Shown in pieces: positions 36,601 through 47,300 of a stretch of DNA of 64,000 nt. The notes under the pieces were generated by a model. That model was not told where the DNA came from, ran no database searches, and saw only the letters and a list, made by a program, of their open reading frames with translations. The stretch lies in assembly GCA_037954665.1 (NCBI GenBank), contig JBBMOL010000013.1:2976001-3040000 (forward strand). The letters are read 5' to 3'. Made by a program: the position numbers and the translations under genes. This stretch comes from Laguncularia racemosa. Lineage: Eukaryota > Streptophyta > Magnoliopsida > Myrtales > Combretaceae. How positions within the stretch are numbered: the stretch's first letter is position 1; every line of letters begins with the position of its first letter.

Positions 36601-37588
36601 ATCCTAATTGGGTGTTAATTACAATTAAGCTTAAAATTCAACTAACTTATTAGGTTTAAAATTCAAAATTAGCTAAAAACTAATTGAACTTAGGTAACCT
36701 TCATTGGGTCTGTAATTAGTATGACTTTTAAGTAGCCTAAACTAACCTTAAAATAGAATTTAATCACTTAAAATAATCAACTAATTTGAGTTTTATCTTT
36801 TGATACATAAAATTGATTCAATCAACTTAATTAGATTTCAGACTACTATTCGGGAATCATCTACTTTTCTAGGTATGCAGTAACATGCATATTGCTTGTT
36901 AGGTTAGAAAAATTAATTGGAATAATAATCAACCTGACTAAGTATCTGCTTACTGCTTGTACTTGATCACTTGAACTAGCAAGTGACAAACTTTGGATCG
37001 GGATTATGGTTGCAGTTATATACCCCAAAATTCGATGGGTAATTGATAAATGAGATTATGTTGGATAATGAGTATTGCCAATGGAGAAAAGGCATATCAG
37101 GAGTTGTTCGGGATTATAGGTTTTGACAAGTGATACGATATAGCTAAATTGTGATTAGTAAGGATCGCATAATGATGAGATTACTTAGATGTGATTACTT
37201 AGGCATTGATTTTCAACAACATGGAGTTTAATTGCTCCTGTCAAACTCTAATATCTGCTATGATAGAATCGAACCCTAAGCCCCTTGTTATATTATTCGG
37301 AGTTATGAGTACTTTCATGCTGGTTGTTTACTTAAATAAGATAATTAATAAACTATATGATTGTCTGCTACAGTAGTGTGTAGTCCCATTTAACATTTGT
37401 GTATATGTTTGCATTACAGTGTATTGGGTCCTTATAGCTCACTCTTTTTTCTTTTTCAAGTGAGAACTATATAACATATTTACTTTACAAATTATTGAGT
37501 TTTGTCTCTAATGAGAAGTGTGAGGATGAGTACAAAGAATTACATCTTAAGGAATATTTTAATTTCTCGTTTTGACATTGATTTAGTA
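33674..37588. other. gene-free AT-rich stretch, possibly LTR-derived
   Basis: No open frame above 60 codons. From about 34240 to 34560 the sequence resembles a retroelement leader, and 36850-37500 resembles the end of a long gypsy LTR (TATTGGGTCCTTATAGCTCAC). 35900-36800 is a monotonous run of AATTAGRCTTAA-like words. Borders could not be set. Confidence 0.3.
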
Positions 37589-37739
37589 TGTAACGCCCCG
37601 AAACTCGAGCTACGCTACTATCCGCCATGTGTCTTTATCTCACAAAAACATGTTAAGGCTCTGAATCAACTCTGATATACTTTAACCTATAATTCCTATA
37701 TAAAAGTATTTCATATATCCTCAAAATTCAAATAATAAC

Positions 37740-39471
37740 TGATGGGTGTCGAATCCAACAAAAATAAAACCTACTCCTAGACAATTATATAATTTGCATA
37801 TAGTGGTGAGTAGGGTCGAATCCACAGAGATTGGTTAAACTTATTTCTATTCAAGGAGAATAAAAGGGAAAAGAAAAATGGGGGGGTTTTGTTTGTGAAT
37901 CAAAATAAAGTAAAACAAAGTAAGAAAATCGGATATTAATAAAAGCCTAGCCAAAGGAATCAAGATAGTTTAATTCTATGAATTGATCATCGATGCAAAT
38001 GTTTTTTATTCTTAGTTCTAGATAAACTGGTTATGGTTATTAACAAGCTCTAACAAACTATCTCTCCTTACTTCCTCGATAACCTCAGACAAGCGCTTTG
38101 AATTATTTCTCTTATTGATTAAACAACCCTAGACAAGCGCTTAGGATTTAATCTATCAATAGCATTAAAATCTAGAGAGACCACCAATTCATGCCAGTAG
38201 ATTATAAGATAACCTATTTAAACATGATCATACACCTCCATAACATGAATTCGATCATCTCTTTTATAACCAAACATGTTATTGCGTCACTAAGACTAGA
38301 ACAATCAAACAATTACGGATTTGACGTGCTAGTTGACAATATATTAACTTGCTAATTGAGTAGAAGAGCTCTATTCATACCAATCAACAAAGATAATAAT
38401 GACAAAACGATCAGAAGATATATGAATACCCAAAAGCAAAGAATAAAATAAATACAAGTCAATTAGACCTCACAATTCGTGGAGAATTAAACATCTATGA
38501 CCCTTTGGCTAGAAAAGTAGCTTAGCTACTCATGTTCATCAATAAAACGAAAATAAAAAGTAAGGACATGATGAACCCGGTTGCCTGCTCTGCCTCCAAG
38601 ATGATCCAAGGTTCTTCAAGATCCAAAGATTCAAAAGTTGTCCTAACCCTCTAGGGTTGGTTCTATTTATATTGTTAGGGAGATAGCATGTGATCTTTTG
38701 CTAGCAAGATACGAAAATATCTTTCCTTTTCCAAGTAGATTTCGAGAAGTGAAGATTCGTCTGCCTGGCACGCCCCACCATACGGCCGTGGGTCAAGCCG
38801 TGCCATCCTCTGTACGTATTCTTCAAGTCTTCATCCGCGCCCAGTGTGTACTACGGTTACACACACGGCCAGATTTTAAGCCGTGCCTTCATCTGTGCAT
38901 AATCTACAAGTCTTCATCCATGTCCAGTGTGTACCATGGTTAGACCCACGGCTAGATTTCAAGCCGTGCCTTCATCTGGTTGATGTTCCACACTTTCTTC
39001 TCCTTGGCACGTCTAGCTTCCACCACAGCTCCAAGCACGGTCGCTCCCATGGCTTCCACCACGGCCGTGCCCTAAGCCGTGTCTCTCTCTGTTCAAAGTC
39101 CACATTTTCGCATTCTTGTCCAGTGAGGGGCACGGTTTGCACCTTGGTCGTGCCTCAAACCGTGCTAGTTCCTAGTTAGCTACATGGCCGTGTACTTCAA
39201 CCGTGTATCTTCCTATTGATTCAAAACCAAGTACACGGCCGTGTACTTCAGTTACACGCCCATGTACTTCCCTCCGGCGGTGTAAATCCTTGTCTCTGAA
39301 CCAAGTTGTAGATGGCTTCTCTAATTTACTTGAATTGGCATCCTTGACTCCATTTAACCTGATTTATCACGATGATAGAATTAAAGTACTATTTCCTTAT
39401 GATTTCTATAAAATCAATAATAATTTAACACAATTTATACTATAAAGATTGAGTATAAAATGGCTCTATCA
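37740..39471 (-). mobile_element. solo LTR, Athila-like, with ATAAC target duplication
   Basis: 1732 bp bounded by TGATGGGTGTCG and GGCTCTATCA, flanked by ATAAC on both sides (37735-37739 and 39472-39476). On the minus strand it ends GGATTCGACACCCATCA, a form I associate with Athila-type LTRs whose next bases would be a TGGCGCC primer site; none is present because this is a solo LTR. The 38760-39270 part is GC-richer, with many CACGGCCGTG-like palindromes, and includes a tandem duplication. The open frames there (38698-39445) are by-products of the GC-rich repeats. Confidence 0.82.
38827..38992. repeat. 83-bp tandem duplication in the solo LTR
   Basis: Two adjacent units, 38827-38909 and 38910-38992, each starting GTCTTCATCC and containing CCAGTGTGTAC, a CCACGGC or CACGGCC motif and AAGCCGTGCCTTCATCTG. 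Confidence 0.8.
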
Positions 39472-40444
39472 ATAACTTAATCATATCGAACATCTAACGC
39501 AGCGAAAGTTTTTTAACACAAAATTAACATCCCTTAAAAAGGTACTATCTATCACAGCTAAATAACATAATTTTCCAAATTCTTAATCATTATAATAATA
39601 ATGGTAATCTTCGTCTTCCTCTCTCTGTGGCTTACCTAAACTCAAGTCATCTTTTGGGTTCTCATGTCCCTTAATACCAGCATCTAAAAAATGTTCTTCA
39701 AAGGGTGAGCTAATGCTTAGTACGTATAACACAAACATATATGCATTAACAACATTAACAAGTGTCACACACATTATGAAATACTTAAACACAAACAACC
39801 ATTTCATATGACAATTTATGTCCACAAGCAGCAACAGGATACTCATGACCCCCTTAACATACTTAACACACTAGAGCATGATTTAGTGATAGGAACTACC
39901 ACTACGAGCCCCACACCCATGATCCATTAATCCTTAAACTTGGTGATGGGAACTCATGTACACTTAACCACTTAATTAACATTCAGCCCAAATTATTTCT
40001 AAGCACGACTCCACTAGAGACAACATCATACAAGGATCATTGGGGTACTCCTTAGGGATTTGCCACTACAGGCCCCTAGGCCGAGCCAAGCACATACAAC
40101 ATACAACTTAAACACTTAAGCCAATTCGTTCAACTTAATCAATTTCAACACATATATTAACTTAAGCAAATACGAAACGGTATATAAATTACACGTACCT
40201 TGAATACTAGGCTTAAGCACTTTCTGGTCTTGGACTTAAGCTAATTAGAACTCTGTACATATCAACAAGCTCTTCTTAGTATTCAATCTAAGATCAATAT
40301 CATTCTTAATTTTTTTTAATCCTATTCATTTAATTTCTCTAAGGCATTACTAGCTATCTAGGTTGTGTGGAAATTAGTTTAATTTGAAGTTAAATAAATA
40401 TGTAATTACTTTATACTTTATTTAACATGGCCATGTTGGGGATC

Positions 40445-40722
40445 GTGTTGCTCAATATGGCGAAAGCATGACCGTGTTAGGGGTCGTGTATCTTTCGGTG
40501 TAAAATTTGGTTTCAACACAGTTGAAACATGATCGTGTTGGGAAGCCGTGTTACCCTTGACTCAACACGGTTGAAACACGACCGTGTTAAGAGGTCGTGT
40601 ATCTCTCAGTGCAACTTTCACACTTAACACGGTTTAAACACAACCGTGTTGGGAGGTCGTGCATATCTCGATGTACCTTTCGAATTCAACACGGTCGAAA
40701 CATGACCGTGTTGGTAGGCCGT
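40445..40722. repeat. 60-62 bp tandem repeat with CACGACCGTG palindromes
   Basis: About five degenerate units, each with an AACACGGTTGAAACAYGACCGTGTT core followed by GGTCGTG and a short T/C-rich spacer. Cores fall near 40467, 40527, 40576, 40638 and 40701. The Athila-like element inserted at the edge of the last unit. Confidence 0.8.
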
Positions 40723-40756
40723 TGATGTCACTTGAATCTAACCGATCGTTTAAGTT

Positions 40757-40966
40757 TTAAATGATCATTACTTGTTTTACCCGTACCTCTATTAGCTCTT
40801 CTTCTTTAACCTCTGTCACCACTGCTATATTACATTCTCCCTCCTCATTAACTGATTGTCTAGAAGATTCAGCAGTTGTACTCTTCCTAAGTTGATGGAG
40901 TGTTCCCTCAATTTTAGGATCTAGATCAATAGTGTCAGAAGGAAGATTCCTTATCATACAGCGCAA
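40757..40966 (-). pseudogene. Athila-like gag N-terminal fragment
   Basis: A 69-aa fragment with DLDPKIEGTLHQLRK near its start, which resembles the beginning of Athila gag (DPEIE..LR). The frame ends where the internal sequence joins the 3' LTR remnant, so the deletion removed the rest of gag and all of pol. Confidence 0.65.
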
Positions 40967-41088
40967 AAGGAAACCAAGTGTGAATTAGAACTTTTCAAAA
41001 GATAGAGAGAAGAAAAATAGATAAAACAAATAAAAAGAATGACTAAAGTAGTAGATACTACGGTTTTTCCTAATATTGCCTTACTAGA

Positions 41089-41106
41089 TCCCTAGCAATA
41101 GAGCCA
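41089..41106 (-). other. degenerate Athila-type primer binding site
   Basis: The minus strand reads TGGCTCTATTGCTAGGGA against the Athila-type TGGCGCCGTTGCCGGGGA. Most differences are C/T or G/A, as expected from decay of methylated cytosines. It lies 5 nt after the LTR end. Confidence 0.75.
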
Positions 41107-41111
41107 AAACT

Positions 41112-42394
41112 TGATGTCGCTCAAATCTAACCAATCGTTTAAGTTTTAAATTTATAACCAATAAAATCTACTATCGAGCTAGATAGTGTACCTATCGATT
41201 ATAATATAGATTTAATAGGTGTTGTCCTCTGAGATCTAGAAAACAAAATACTAGTATTACTTTTCTCTACTATCTAGTCTAATTTATGATGTGGAAATTA
41301 TGAATTAAATTAATAACTAACAATTCCTAGTAACCGTAAAATTGAATGATATTGTCTAAAAAGTGTATTCAATCACAAAATATACCCCTCATCTTATTCC
41401 ACCCTAACCCTTAAATTCTCAAAATAAGATATCGATTAACGAATCAATTTATACTTTGCACTGTAGGAATTCTCAAGTAAAATCAATTACTCCCTTGAGT
41501 TAATAAATTCATAATCATGTATAAGATAATGGAGACCTCTTCCTCACTATCGTTATGCAAGATCTCATTAAGTTCACAATTCTAATAAATTGCAGAAAAT
41601 CAATGTTTTCATACCTTTAGGTAAAACATGTAATCTCTCTATTCATGAAGATATAATTTGCGTGCATAAATCAATTACAAGAACAATAGAAACACATGAA
41701 TAGATGCAAAGATATAAATAATTCATTAATCAATCAATGGTTCAACACATGGGTTAGGGTTTCATGAGATGAAAGATATAAAGAATTACTCCTCCATGGA
41801 GTTTTCAATAAAAATAGAGAATCTAGAGAAATAGAGTTGATTCATGCTAAAAAGAATAATCCCTTGTTGTTTTGTGATCTCCAATGATACTCGGATAATT
41901 CTCCTCTTGAAGTTCATAATAAAGCTCCCCTAGGGTTTCCAGAACGAAGTTAGAAGGAAAGAAGTCTTTTTAAAATAAAACAAATCGTCTATTTATAGTT
42001 CTTGCGACAACGGGATTCGGCATGATCGTCAGCATGGCTGTGCTCGAGGTCGTGCTGACTTCGGAACACGTTATTTTTCACTACCTAGTTCAGCGCGGCC
42101 TCCAGCATGGCTCTGCTGGGGGCAGGGCTGAAAAAAAATTAGCTACTGGTCATTTTTTTCATTCAACACTGGTGTCTGCATGAGTTGTGCTAAACTAAAA
42201 ATCAATTTTCTTTATTTTTCGCCAAATTTCATCTCACTTTTGCTTATATCATCATTAAACCTTTCTTTTGTTTCCATTGATGCCTGAAATTAAAATTTAA
42301 TCATATAAGTACCATTTTCTTCACAAATTACATGAAATCCATATAAATTTATAACTAATAAGTACTAGAATTAAGGGTCTTCTGACACTTATCA
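41112..42394 (-). repeat. 5' LTR of the Athila-like element
   Basis: 1283 bp, minus orientation. It contains a CACGACC..CATGCTG palindromic GC-rich block (42010-42130), a TATA-like CTATAAATAG (minus, near 41990) and a CAAAACAACAAGGG block like that in the 9517-10972 copy. Confidence 0.8.
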
Positions 42395-42600
42395 GTCGTG
42401 TTACCCTCGGCAATTTCCACGAACTCCTAATCCTTTATTCTATTTTCTTCTAAACCCAATCATCTCTATTCCTAAGCTCGATTACATCTCTAAAACATGT
42501 AATTATAAATAAATTATATGGATTAGATTACTTACTTAAAAAATTCCACGATCGTATCCTTGACTCATTGATTCTCCATTCTCGTATCCTTGACTCATTG

Positions 42601-43641
42601 AATATATGGTGTGCGGACAAACTTTAGACGCATTCAAGATTATTACAAAATTGCTTATAAAAAGAAAAAAAAAAAGAGATTGATCTAAAATTGTCCTTAT
42701 TGTAAACATATCCGCTTAGGCACTTATATCATTAACAATTTAAACTTATCACGTGCCATATTTATTAACGATTAAAATTTTAACTATTAGTGTTATTAAT
42801 AGTTAGGAGAAGGATAGTAGTACAAGCAAATCTATATATCTCTTAAATATAGATAATTTTTTTTTAATTTTGATTATTCAATATAAATATTTCCCTAGAA
42901 TCACATCCCATAATCAATATTTTCCTTGGTAAGGATATACATAGCAATGATAATGTGAAGTACTTCAATATCAAATGAGTGAACTATTCTTCATAACTAG
43001 TAAACAAGTTATCAATTGACTAATGGAGTAGTGTCACATTTAGTGCAATAATTTTAGATAAATATATCATTAACAATTTGACTTATCATCATGCGTGCTA
43101 AATTTATTATCAATTAAAATTCCAACTATTAATATTACTATTAATTAGGAAGTACAGAGTAATACTAGCAATTTTATATGTATCTTAATATAGACGATTC
43201 AAAATAATAATAATAATAATTTAAAGAAGTGTAAAAGACTCAAAAGTAGTACACCTTGAAAATATTAACATGAATTATAAATAATAGTGAAGAAAAACTT
43301 ATAAAAACATAACCAATTGTTCTCTCTTTGTATGGATGTGTGTGTTGTTTTTCTTGATTAGGTTTTGTATTTTAATCCAAGGCAATACTCACCAAAAATA
43401 TAACAATGATTTATTTAATTTACTAAATGGTGTTACTTTTATTTTTCATGGTCCTACTACTATATAAATAACCAATCATCATTTCAACTATATTGTTGGA
43501 GCGTTTTTGCTTTTCAATTTTTAGGTTTTATTAACTTCAATTGTGAAAATTTTTATTTTTTGTTGTAAAAAAATGGTTATTTTGCTGTAATATATACATC
43601 TTGTTGATTTTATTTGCGTGAGTTTGTTTTTTTATCATATT
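42601..43641. other. AT-rich spacer
   Basis: No gene seen. Two related stretches of about 150 bp (near 42690-42850 and 43050-43200, sharing CACGTGCCATATTTATTA / CATGCGTGCTAAATTTATTA and TATATATCTCTTAA / TATGTATCTTAA) suggest an old local duplication. Confidence 0.35.
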
Positions 43642-45224
43642 TGTAATGCTCTAAAACCTGAACCGTTACAGCTCGCCAAATGTTCTTATTGGATAAAGAC
43701 ATGCAAAGGCTTCTACTACTCTTATTCTTTAACATGTTTATCTCCAGCATATATTAATATAATTGTAATTCCAATAACATAAACGGATGACTCACAAATG
43801 AATCACTCCAATCACTATTAGTTAAGAAAAGATACATCAAACTTTAATCCAACTACCATTGTAAACTTTCATCTGCATATAATTAAATAATATGTTTAAT
43901 AGCTTATAAACAATCTCTCAACTCTCTACTCAACATTCTTATATTCTATAAAAATCTTTCATAAACTCCTACATTACTTATCTCCATAATAATGATGATG
44001 ATCTCCCTCATTCTCATCCTAGTAATAGTAAACTACATTCATGTACTCATCGTACTTAGCGTACTCGTCTACCCACTTGTAGATGAAAAAAAAAAAAAAT
44101 AGGATGAGCCTAAGCCTAGTATGTAAATACCCAAACACATGCGTATGTCACAATAGTATAAGTTACACATGTACATAATGTAGTAAATACTTAACAAATA
44201 ATCACTTACTTATCTTTGTGTTAATCAACAAGCAACATAGGGTACTCATGACCCCGCCACTCTCTTTCTTATTTAATTTCGGTATCTTAAACCTAGGTTG
44301 GGAATTGCTACATCCGACCCTAATACCACTAAAGTTTACTCCAAATCATTTTAGTATAAAACGTCACTGGGGATCCTCCGTATATCAATTATCGGGATTC
44401 CCCGTAGGGATCTGCCACCTCTGGCCCCTAGGCGAAGTCATTTACAATCAACAAGCAAGTCATTTATCAAGCTTAAGTTAAATTTCATTCATTTACTATG
44501 TCTAACAATCACAATCAATAAGTAAGGTAAACACGTATCCAAAAGAGTGGTTTTAGGTTCTACTTATCTGTAATTATCGAGTTCCTCAAAGCTTGTCAAT
44601 AAATAGTAATTGATTCTCGGTTCTACTCTACAATAAGACCTAAATAGTCGTTTAACTAAGAATTAGATGCTAATTCTACTTCCTAAAGCTCTATTGTAAG
44701 TAATATTGACTCAAAATTGAAATAAAATGGTTAAAGGAATGTTTTTAGAAAACATGGTCGTATATATGGTCATGTAAAAGAATACAGGTATAAACATAGT
44801 TGTGTACCTTACTGTACACAAAGTTCACTTTGCACGCCAAAGTACACGGTTATATACTTCAACATGAGCAGGAACACGCTTATGTACTTAGCCGTGCATA
44901 ACCTATTTCGCCATTTTGCTTTTTTATGTTCTTCATAGGTAAGCACACGATTAAACACTGTAAACACCCCATTTTTGTTCTCTAATCATAATTAATGTTT
45001 TTTTTTTCAATTTTTCTTCTATTTTTCAGAAATGAAGGAAAAATAATGAAAAATAAATAAATAAATAGGAATAATACACCAATTTTGGAAAATAAAGGTA
45101 GAAATAACAATAAAAGATATTAAGGAATTTTTATAAAATTTTAGAATTTCAAAACAATATAAAATTAATAAAAATTGCCATACATATATACAATTTGCTT
45201 TTAATAAAAAACTAAGAAATAGGC

Positions 45225-45290
45225 TAGCCCAGCTGGTCCAATCGTTGGCCTTGTGCGCCCGGGGAGGGGCCAAGTTGTGAGTTCGAATCC
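45225..45290 (+). other. tRNA-like A-box/B-box module in the Ogre solo LTR
   Basis: TAGCCCAGCTGG (45225-45236) fits a pol III A box, and GAGTTCGAATCC (45279-45290) fits a B box. The module lies 266 nt from the LTR start, on the element's sense strand. It cannot fold as a full tRNA cloverleaf by eye. A matching module is in the other Ogre LTRs. Confidence 0.7.
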
Positions 45291-45625
45291 GGGGGAAGGC
45301 ACTTCGTGTTGTTTTGCAATTTTTTTTTACCAAGCTATCATGTGTCAGTAGTTGATTGAACAATACGAACAACGCATGCTCGTCTCCTACCTCCGTTCGA
45401 GATAGGCGTCAACTCGGAGGAGCAGAATCCGACCATTTTAATTTGATTTTTTGCACAAATTCAGCAGATCTTTAACTAAAAGAGGATAAACATCATCAAA
45501 TTAACATCAATCTTAACAAAAAAATCAAAGATTTTAACATGAATCAAAAACAAAAAAAAGAGAGGATGATGATGGGTCTCAACGGCGAAGAAGATCCGAG
45601 CTTATCAAACTCGATTTTGGGAGCC

Positions 45626-45633
45626 TATAAATA
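45626..45633 (+). promoter_or_regulatory. TATA box of the Ogre solo LTR
   Basis: TATAAATA in the context GAGCCTATAAATAGG, about 667 nt into the LTR. The same octamer in similar context is found in the minus-strand LTRs (54994-55001 and 63360-63367). Confidence 0.75.
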
Positions 45634-45654
45634 GGACTTGACGAGAAGAGGCAA

Positions 45655-45915
45655 TTGGAAAAAAAAAAAGAGAGAAAAATACACGAGCCGAGCCTTCGCC
45701 GAAGTTTCCTCTCTCTCTTTCAAACCCTCACCATAGTCACTGAACTGCTGCATAAGGTGGTTTTCAATGAAAACCACCACCACCACCATTGGATTCCTTA
45801 CCTCCAGAAGCTCGAAAGCACCTATCAATCGCCGTTGGAAAGCCGCCGTCGAAGAGCTCTAGTCGCTGTGTACCCGATCCGATCTGACCCGAACCGCGAC
45901 CTGTGTCTAGGTTAG
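45655..45915 (+). CDS. small ORF in the leader of the Ogre solo LTR
   Basis: Up to 86 aa, starting 22 nt after the TATA box, so the true first codon is probably further in. It contains NENHHHHHWIPYLQ and an arginine run, and ends YPIRSDPNRD before a stop. The minus-strand ORF at 63001-63240 has the same order: histidine run, glutamine, arginine-rich stretch, RSDPxR. A GTTAGT donor-like site follows at the end. Function unknown; it may be only a by-product of the conserved leader. Confidence 0.35.
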   Translation: MEKKKERKIHEPSLRRSFLSLFQTLTIVTELLHKVVFNENHHHHHWIPYLQKLESTYQSPLESRRRRALVAVYPIRSDPNRDLCLG

Positions 45916-47300
45916 TCGAATCTCTCCATTATTTTTTTATTTTATTTTATTTTATTTATTATTGTTAGTAAGAATATATATAAAAATGCAAAAATGATAA
46001 TAATAGAATAGAAAATAAAAATATATATAAAGATGTATTTTTTTAGGAATATATTAATAAGACCAAGTTTAGAGTTTTCTAATATATATATATATAATTA
46101 ATAGATAATTAATAAAAAATAATAAATATTTTTATCACTTAGAAAACTTCTTTTTATAAAAAAAATATAATTATTTTTTTAAATTAGAGGTTTTAGTTTT
46201 TCTTTTTAATAAAAAAATATAAAGCTTAGGTTTAGAAATTTCTTTAAATAAATTTAAATGGTAATAAACGTAAACCTATAATGTTTTCGTAATTAAAATT
46301 AACCAATACACTAAAGTTTTATAAAAAGCGAACTACGACCTGTTTGATCCTGAATAACGGGTACGTAGGCACCTTATAGGGCAACTCTAAAAAGAATAAA
46401 AATATTTTTTTAATCATTATTAGTATAATCCTTATATCATTTTTTTTCTAATATTTTTCTTTTATGATAAAAAGGATATCATAATATAATTCAGATTTCA
46501 AAAGGATAAGGTGTTAACTTAGGGTTTTAATAGGATAGCCCCTGAGTTAAGAATCTCTTCTTCTTTTTTATTTTCTAAAAAAAAGGGAGATTACGTTGAC
46601 TAGTTGTTCAAATTAGAATTAATCCACTCAATTAATTCTAATTCAATAATTTTTCCCAACCCCAGTTGGGTGGTGACTCTACATAAATAAAAACTTTCTA
46701 GTTTAGGTTGAGGATTTATATTGGATGAGCATAAGATCTAATATGAATCGAATTAGGGAGATAATATAAATTTTTGAATTAGACTCGACAAACACCATGG
46801 TCATGTCCCCCTCTAAACTTCATGAATTCTTCAATTTCATCTCCATTCAACCCCTTCTCCATTCCATCTCTCATTAATCAACTAAACACTTTTATTCCCA
46901 CGTAAAATGTACTTAATTCTATGAATTTAAGAATAATTAGAATGCTTACTTGTCTCGATTTGAATTTACGACTTGAAACATGTTTGATTCGGCAACTTTG
47001 ACTTCCAAATCAGAATGTCCAAAAGCCCTAAATTTTCACAGTATTATGCTTTAACCAAGTTCTTGTTAAAACGAATAACATGTAGAATTAGTAATTTGAT
47101 AAATGTACTTACCTTTGTGATCATACTTTGATTTGGAAATCCTTTTGTAGCTAAAATGTGGCTTAAGATAAGTTAGGGTTTTTTGTAGCACGGGGATCTA
47201 CGTTGACAATTGACAGAAAAGGGTCAGTTAGAGTTGTCATTTGACTTATATAGCATGTTGCCAAAAAATACCAAAATATCCTCATTTTAAAGTTCTTACT

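Larger units (their letters stand above)
40723..42394 (-). mobile_element. internally deleted Athila-like LTR retrotransposon
   Basis: On the minus strand, in order: a full 5' LTR (42394-41112, 1283 bp, TGATAAGTGT...GACATCA), a degenerate TGGCGCCGTTGCCGGGGA-type primer site (41106-41089), a short leader, a gag N-terminus (40966-40757), and only the last ~40 bp of the 3' LTR (40762-40723). Flanks are GCCGT (left) and GTCGT (right), a 5-bp duplication with one transition. Most of gag, all of pol and about 97 percent of the 3' LTR are gone. The LTR is related to the solo LTR at 9517-10972. Confidence 0.8.
37589..42600 (-). repeat. divergent gypsy-type LTR, copy 1, interrupted twice
   Basis: Pieces at 37589-37739, 39472-40722 and 42395-about 42600 together look like one minus-oriented LTR that would end GGGGCGTTACA at 37589. 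It shares its ends and internal landmarks with 43642-47300: TGTAAYGCYCY at the left border, GGGAT[TC]TGCCAC..[AC]GGCCCCTAGG (40056-40082 here) and a run of CACGGYCGTGT-like motifs. Divergence is high. It is interrupted by the ATAAC-flanked solo LTR and by the Athila-like element. The right border is not defined. Confidence 0.45.
44959..46790 (+). mobile_element. Ogre-type solo LTR with AACAC target duplication
   Basis: 1832 bp from TGTAAACACCCC to ACTCGACA, flanked by AACAC on both sides (44954-44958 and 46791-46795). It shares with the LTRs at 53595-55706 and 61955-64000 both ends, a tRNA-like block, the TATA box CCTATAAATAG, a small ORF with a histidine run, a splice-donor-like site after that ORF, and the GTACGTAGGCACC block near 46371. 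Outside these landmarks the sequences differ strongly, so it belongs to an older or different subfamily. It interrupts gypsy LTR copy 2. Confidence 0.88.
43642..47300 (-). repeat. divergent gypsy-type LTR, copy 2, interrupted by an Ogre solo LTR
   Basis: Pieces 43642-44958 and 46791-about 47300. In the minus direction a TATA-like CTATATAAG (near 47245) is followed by an ACAAAAAACCCTAA leader, and the LTR ends at TTACA (43642). Landmarks shared with copy 1 are the TGTAATGCTCT border, GGGATCTGCCAC..GGCCCCTAGG (44409-44435) and weak CACG..CGTGTAC motifs (44760-44960). No primer site follows, so it is a solo LTR or a 3' LTR remnant. The right border is approximate. Confidence 0.45.

Noticed and set aside
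38698..39445. Three overlapping + frames of 80-98 codons
   Set aside because: They follow the GC-rich tandem motifs of a solo LTR; the shared peptide pieces come from the 83-bp duplication, not from a gene.
45225..45290. Possible tRNA gene
   Set aside because: A- and B-box-like sequences are present, but no acceptor stem or anticodon arm can be paired, and the sequence is inside an LTR and repeated in other LTRs. Kept as a tRNA-like module only.
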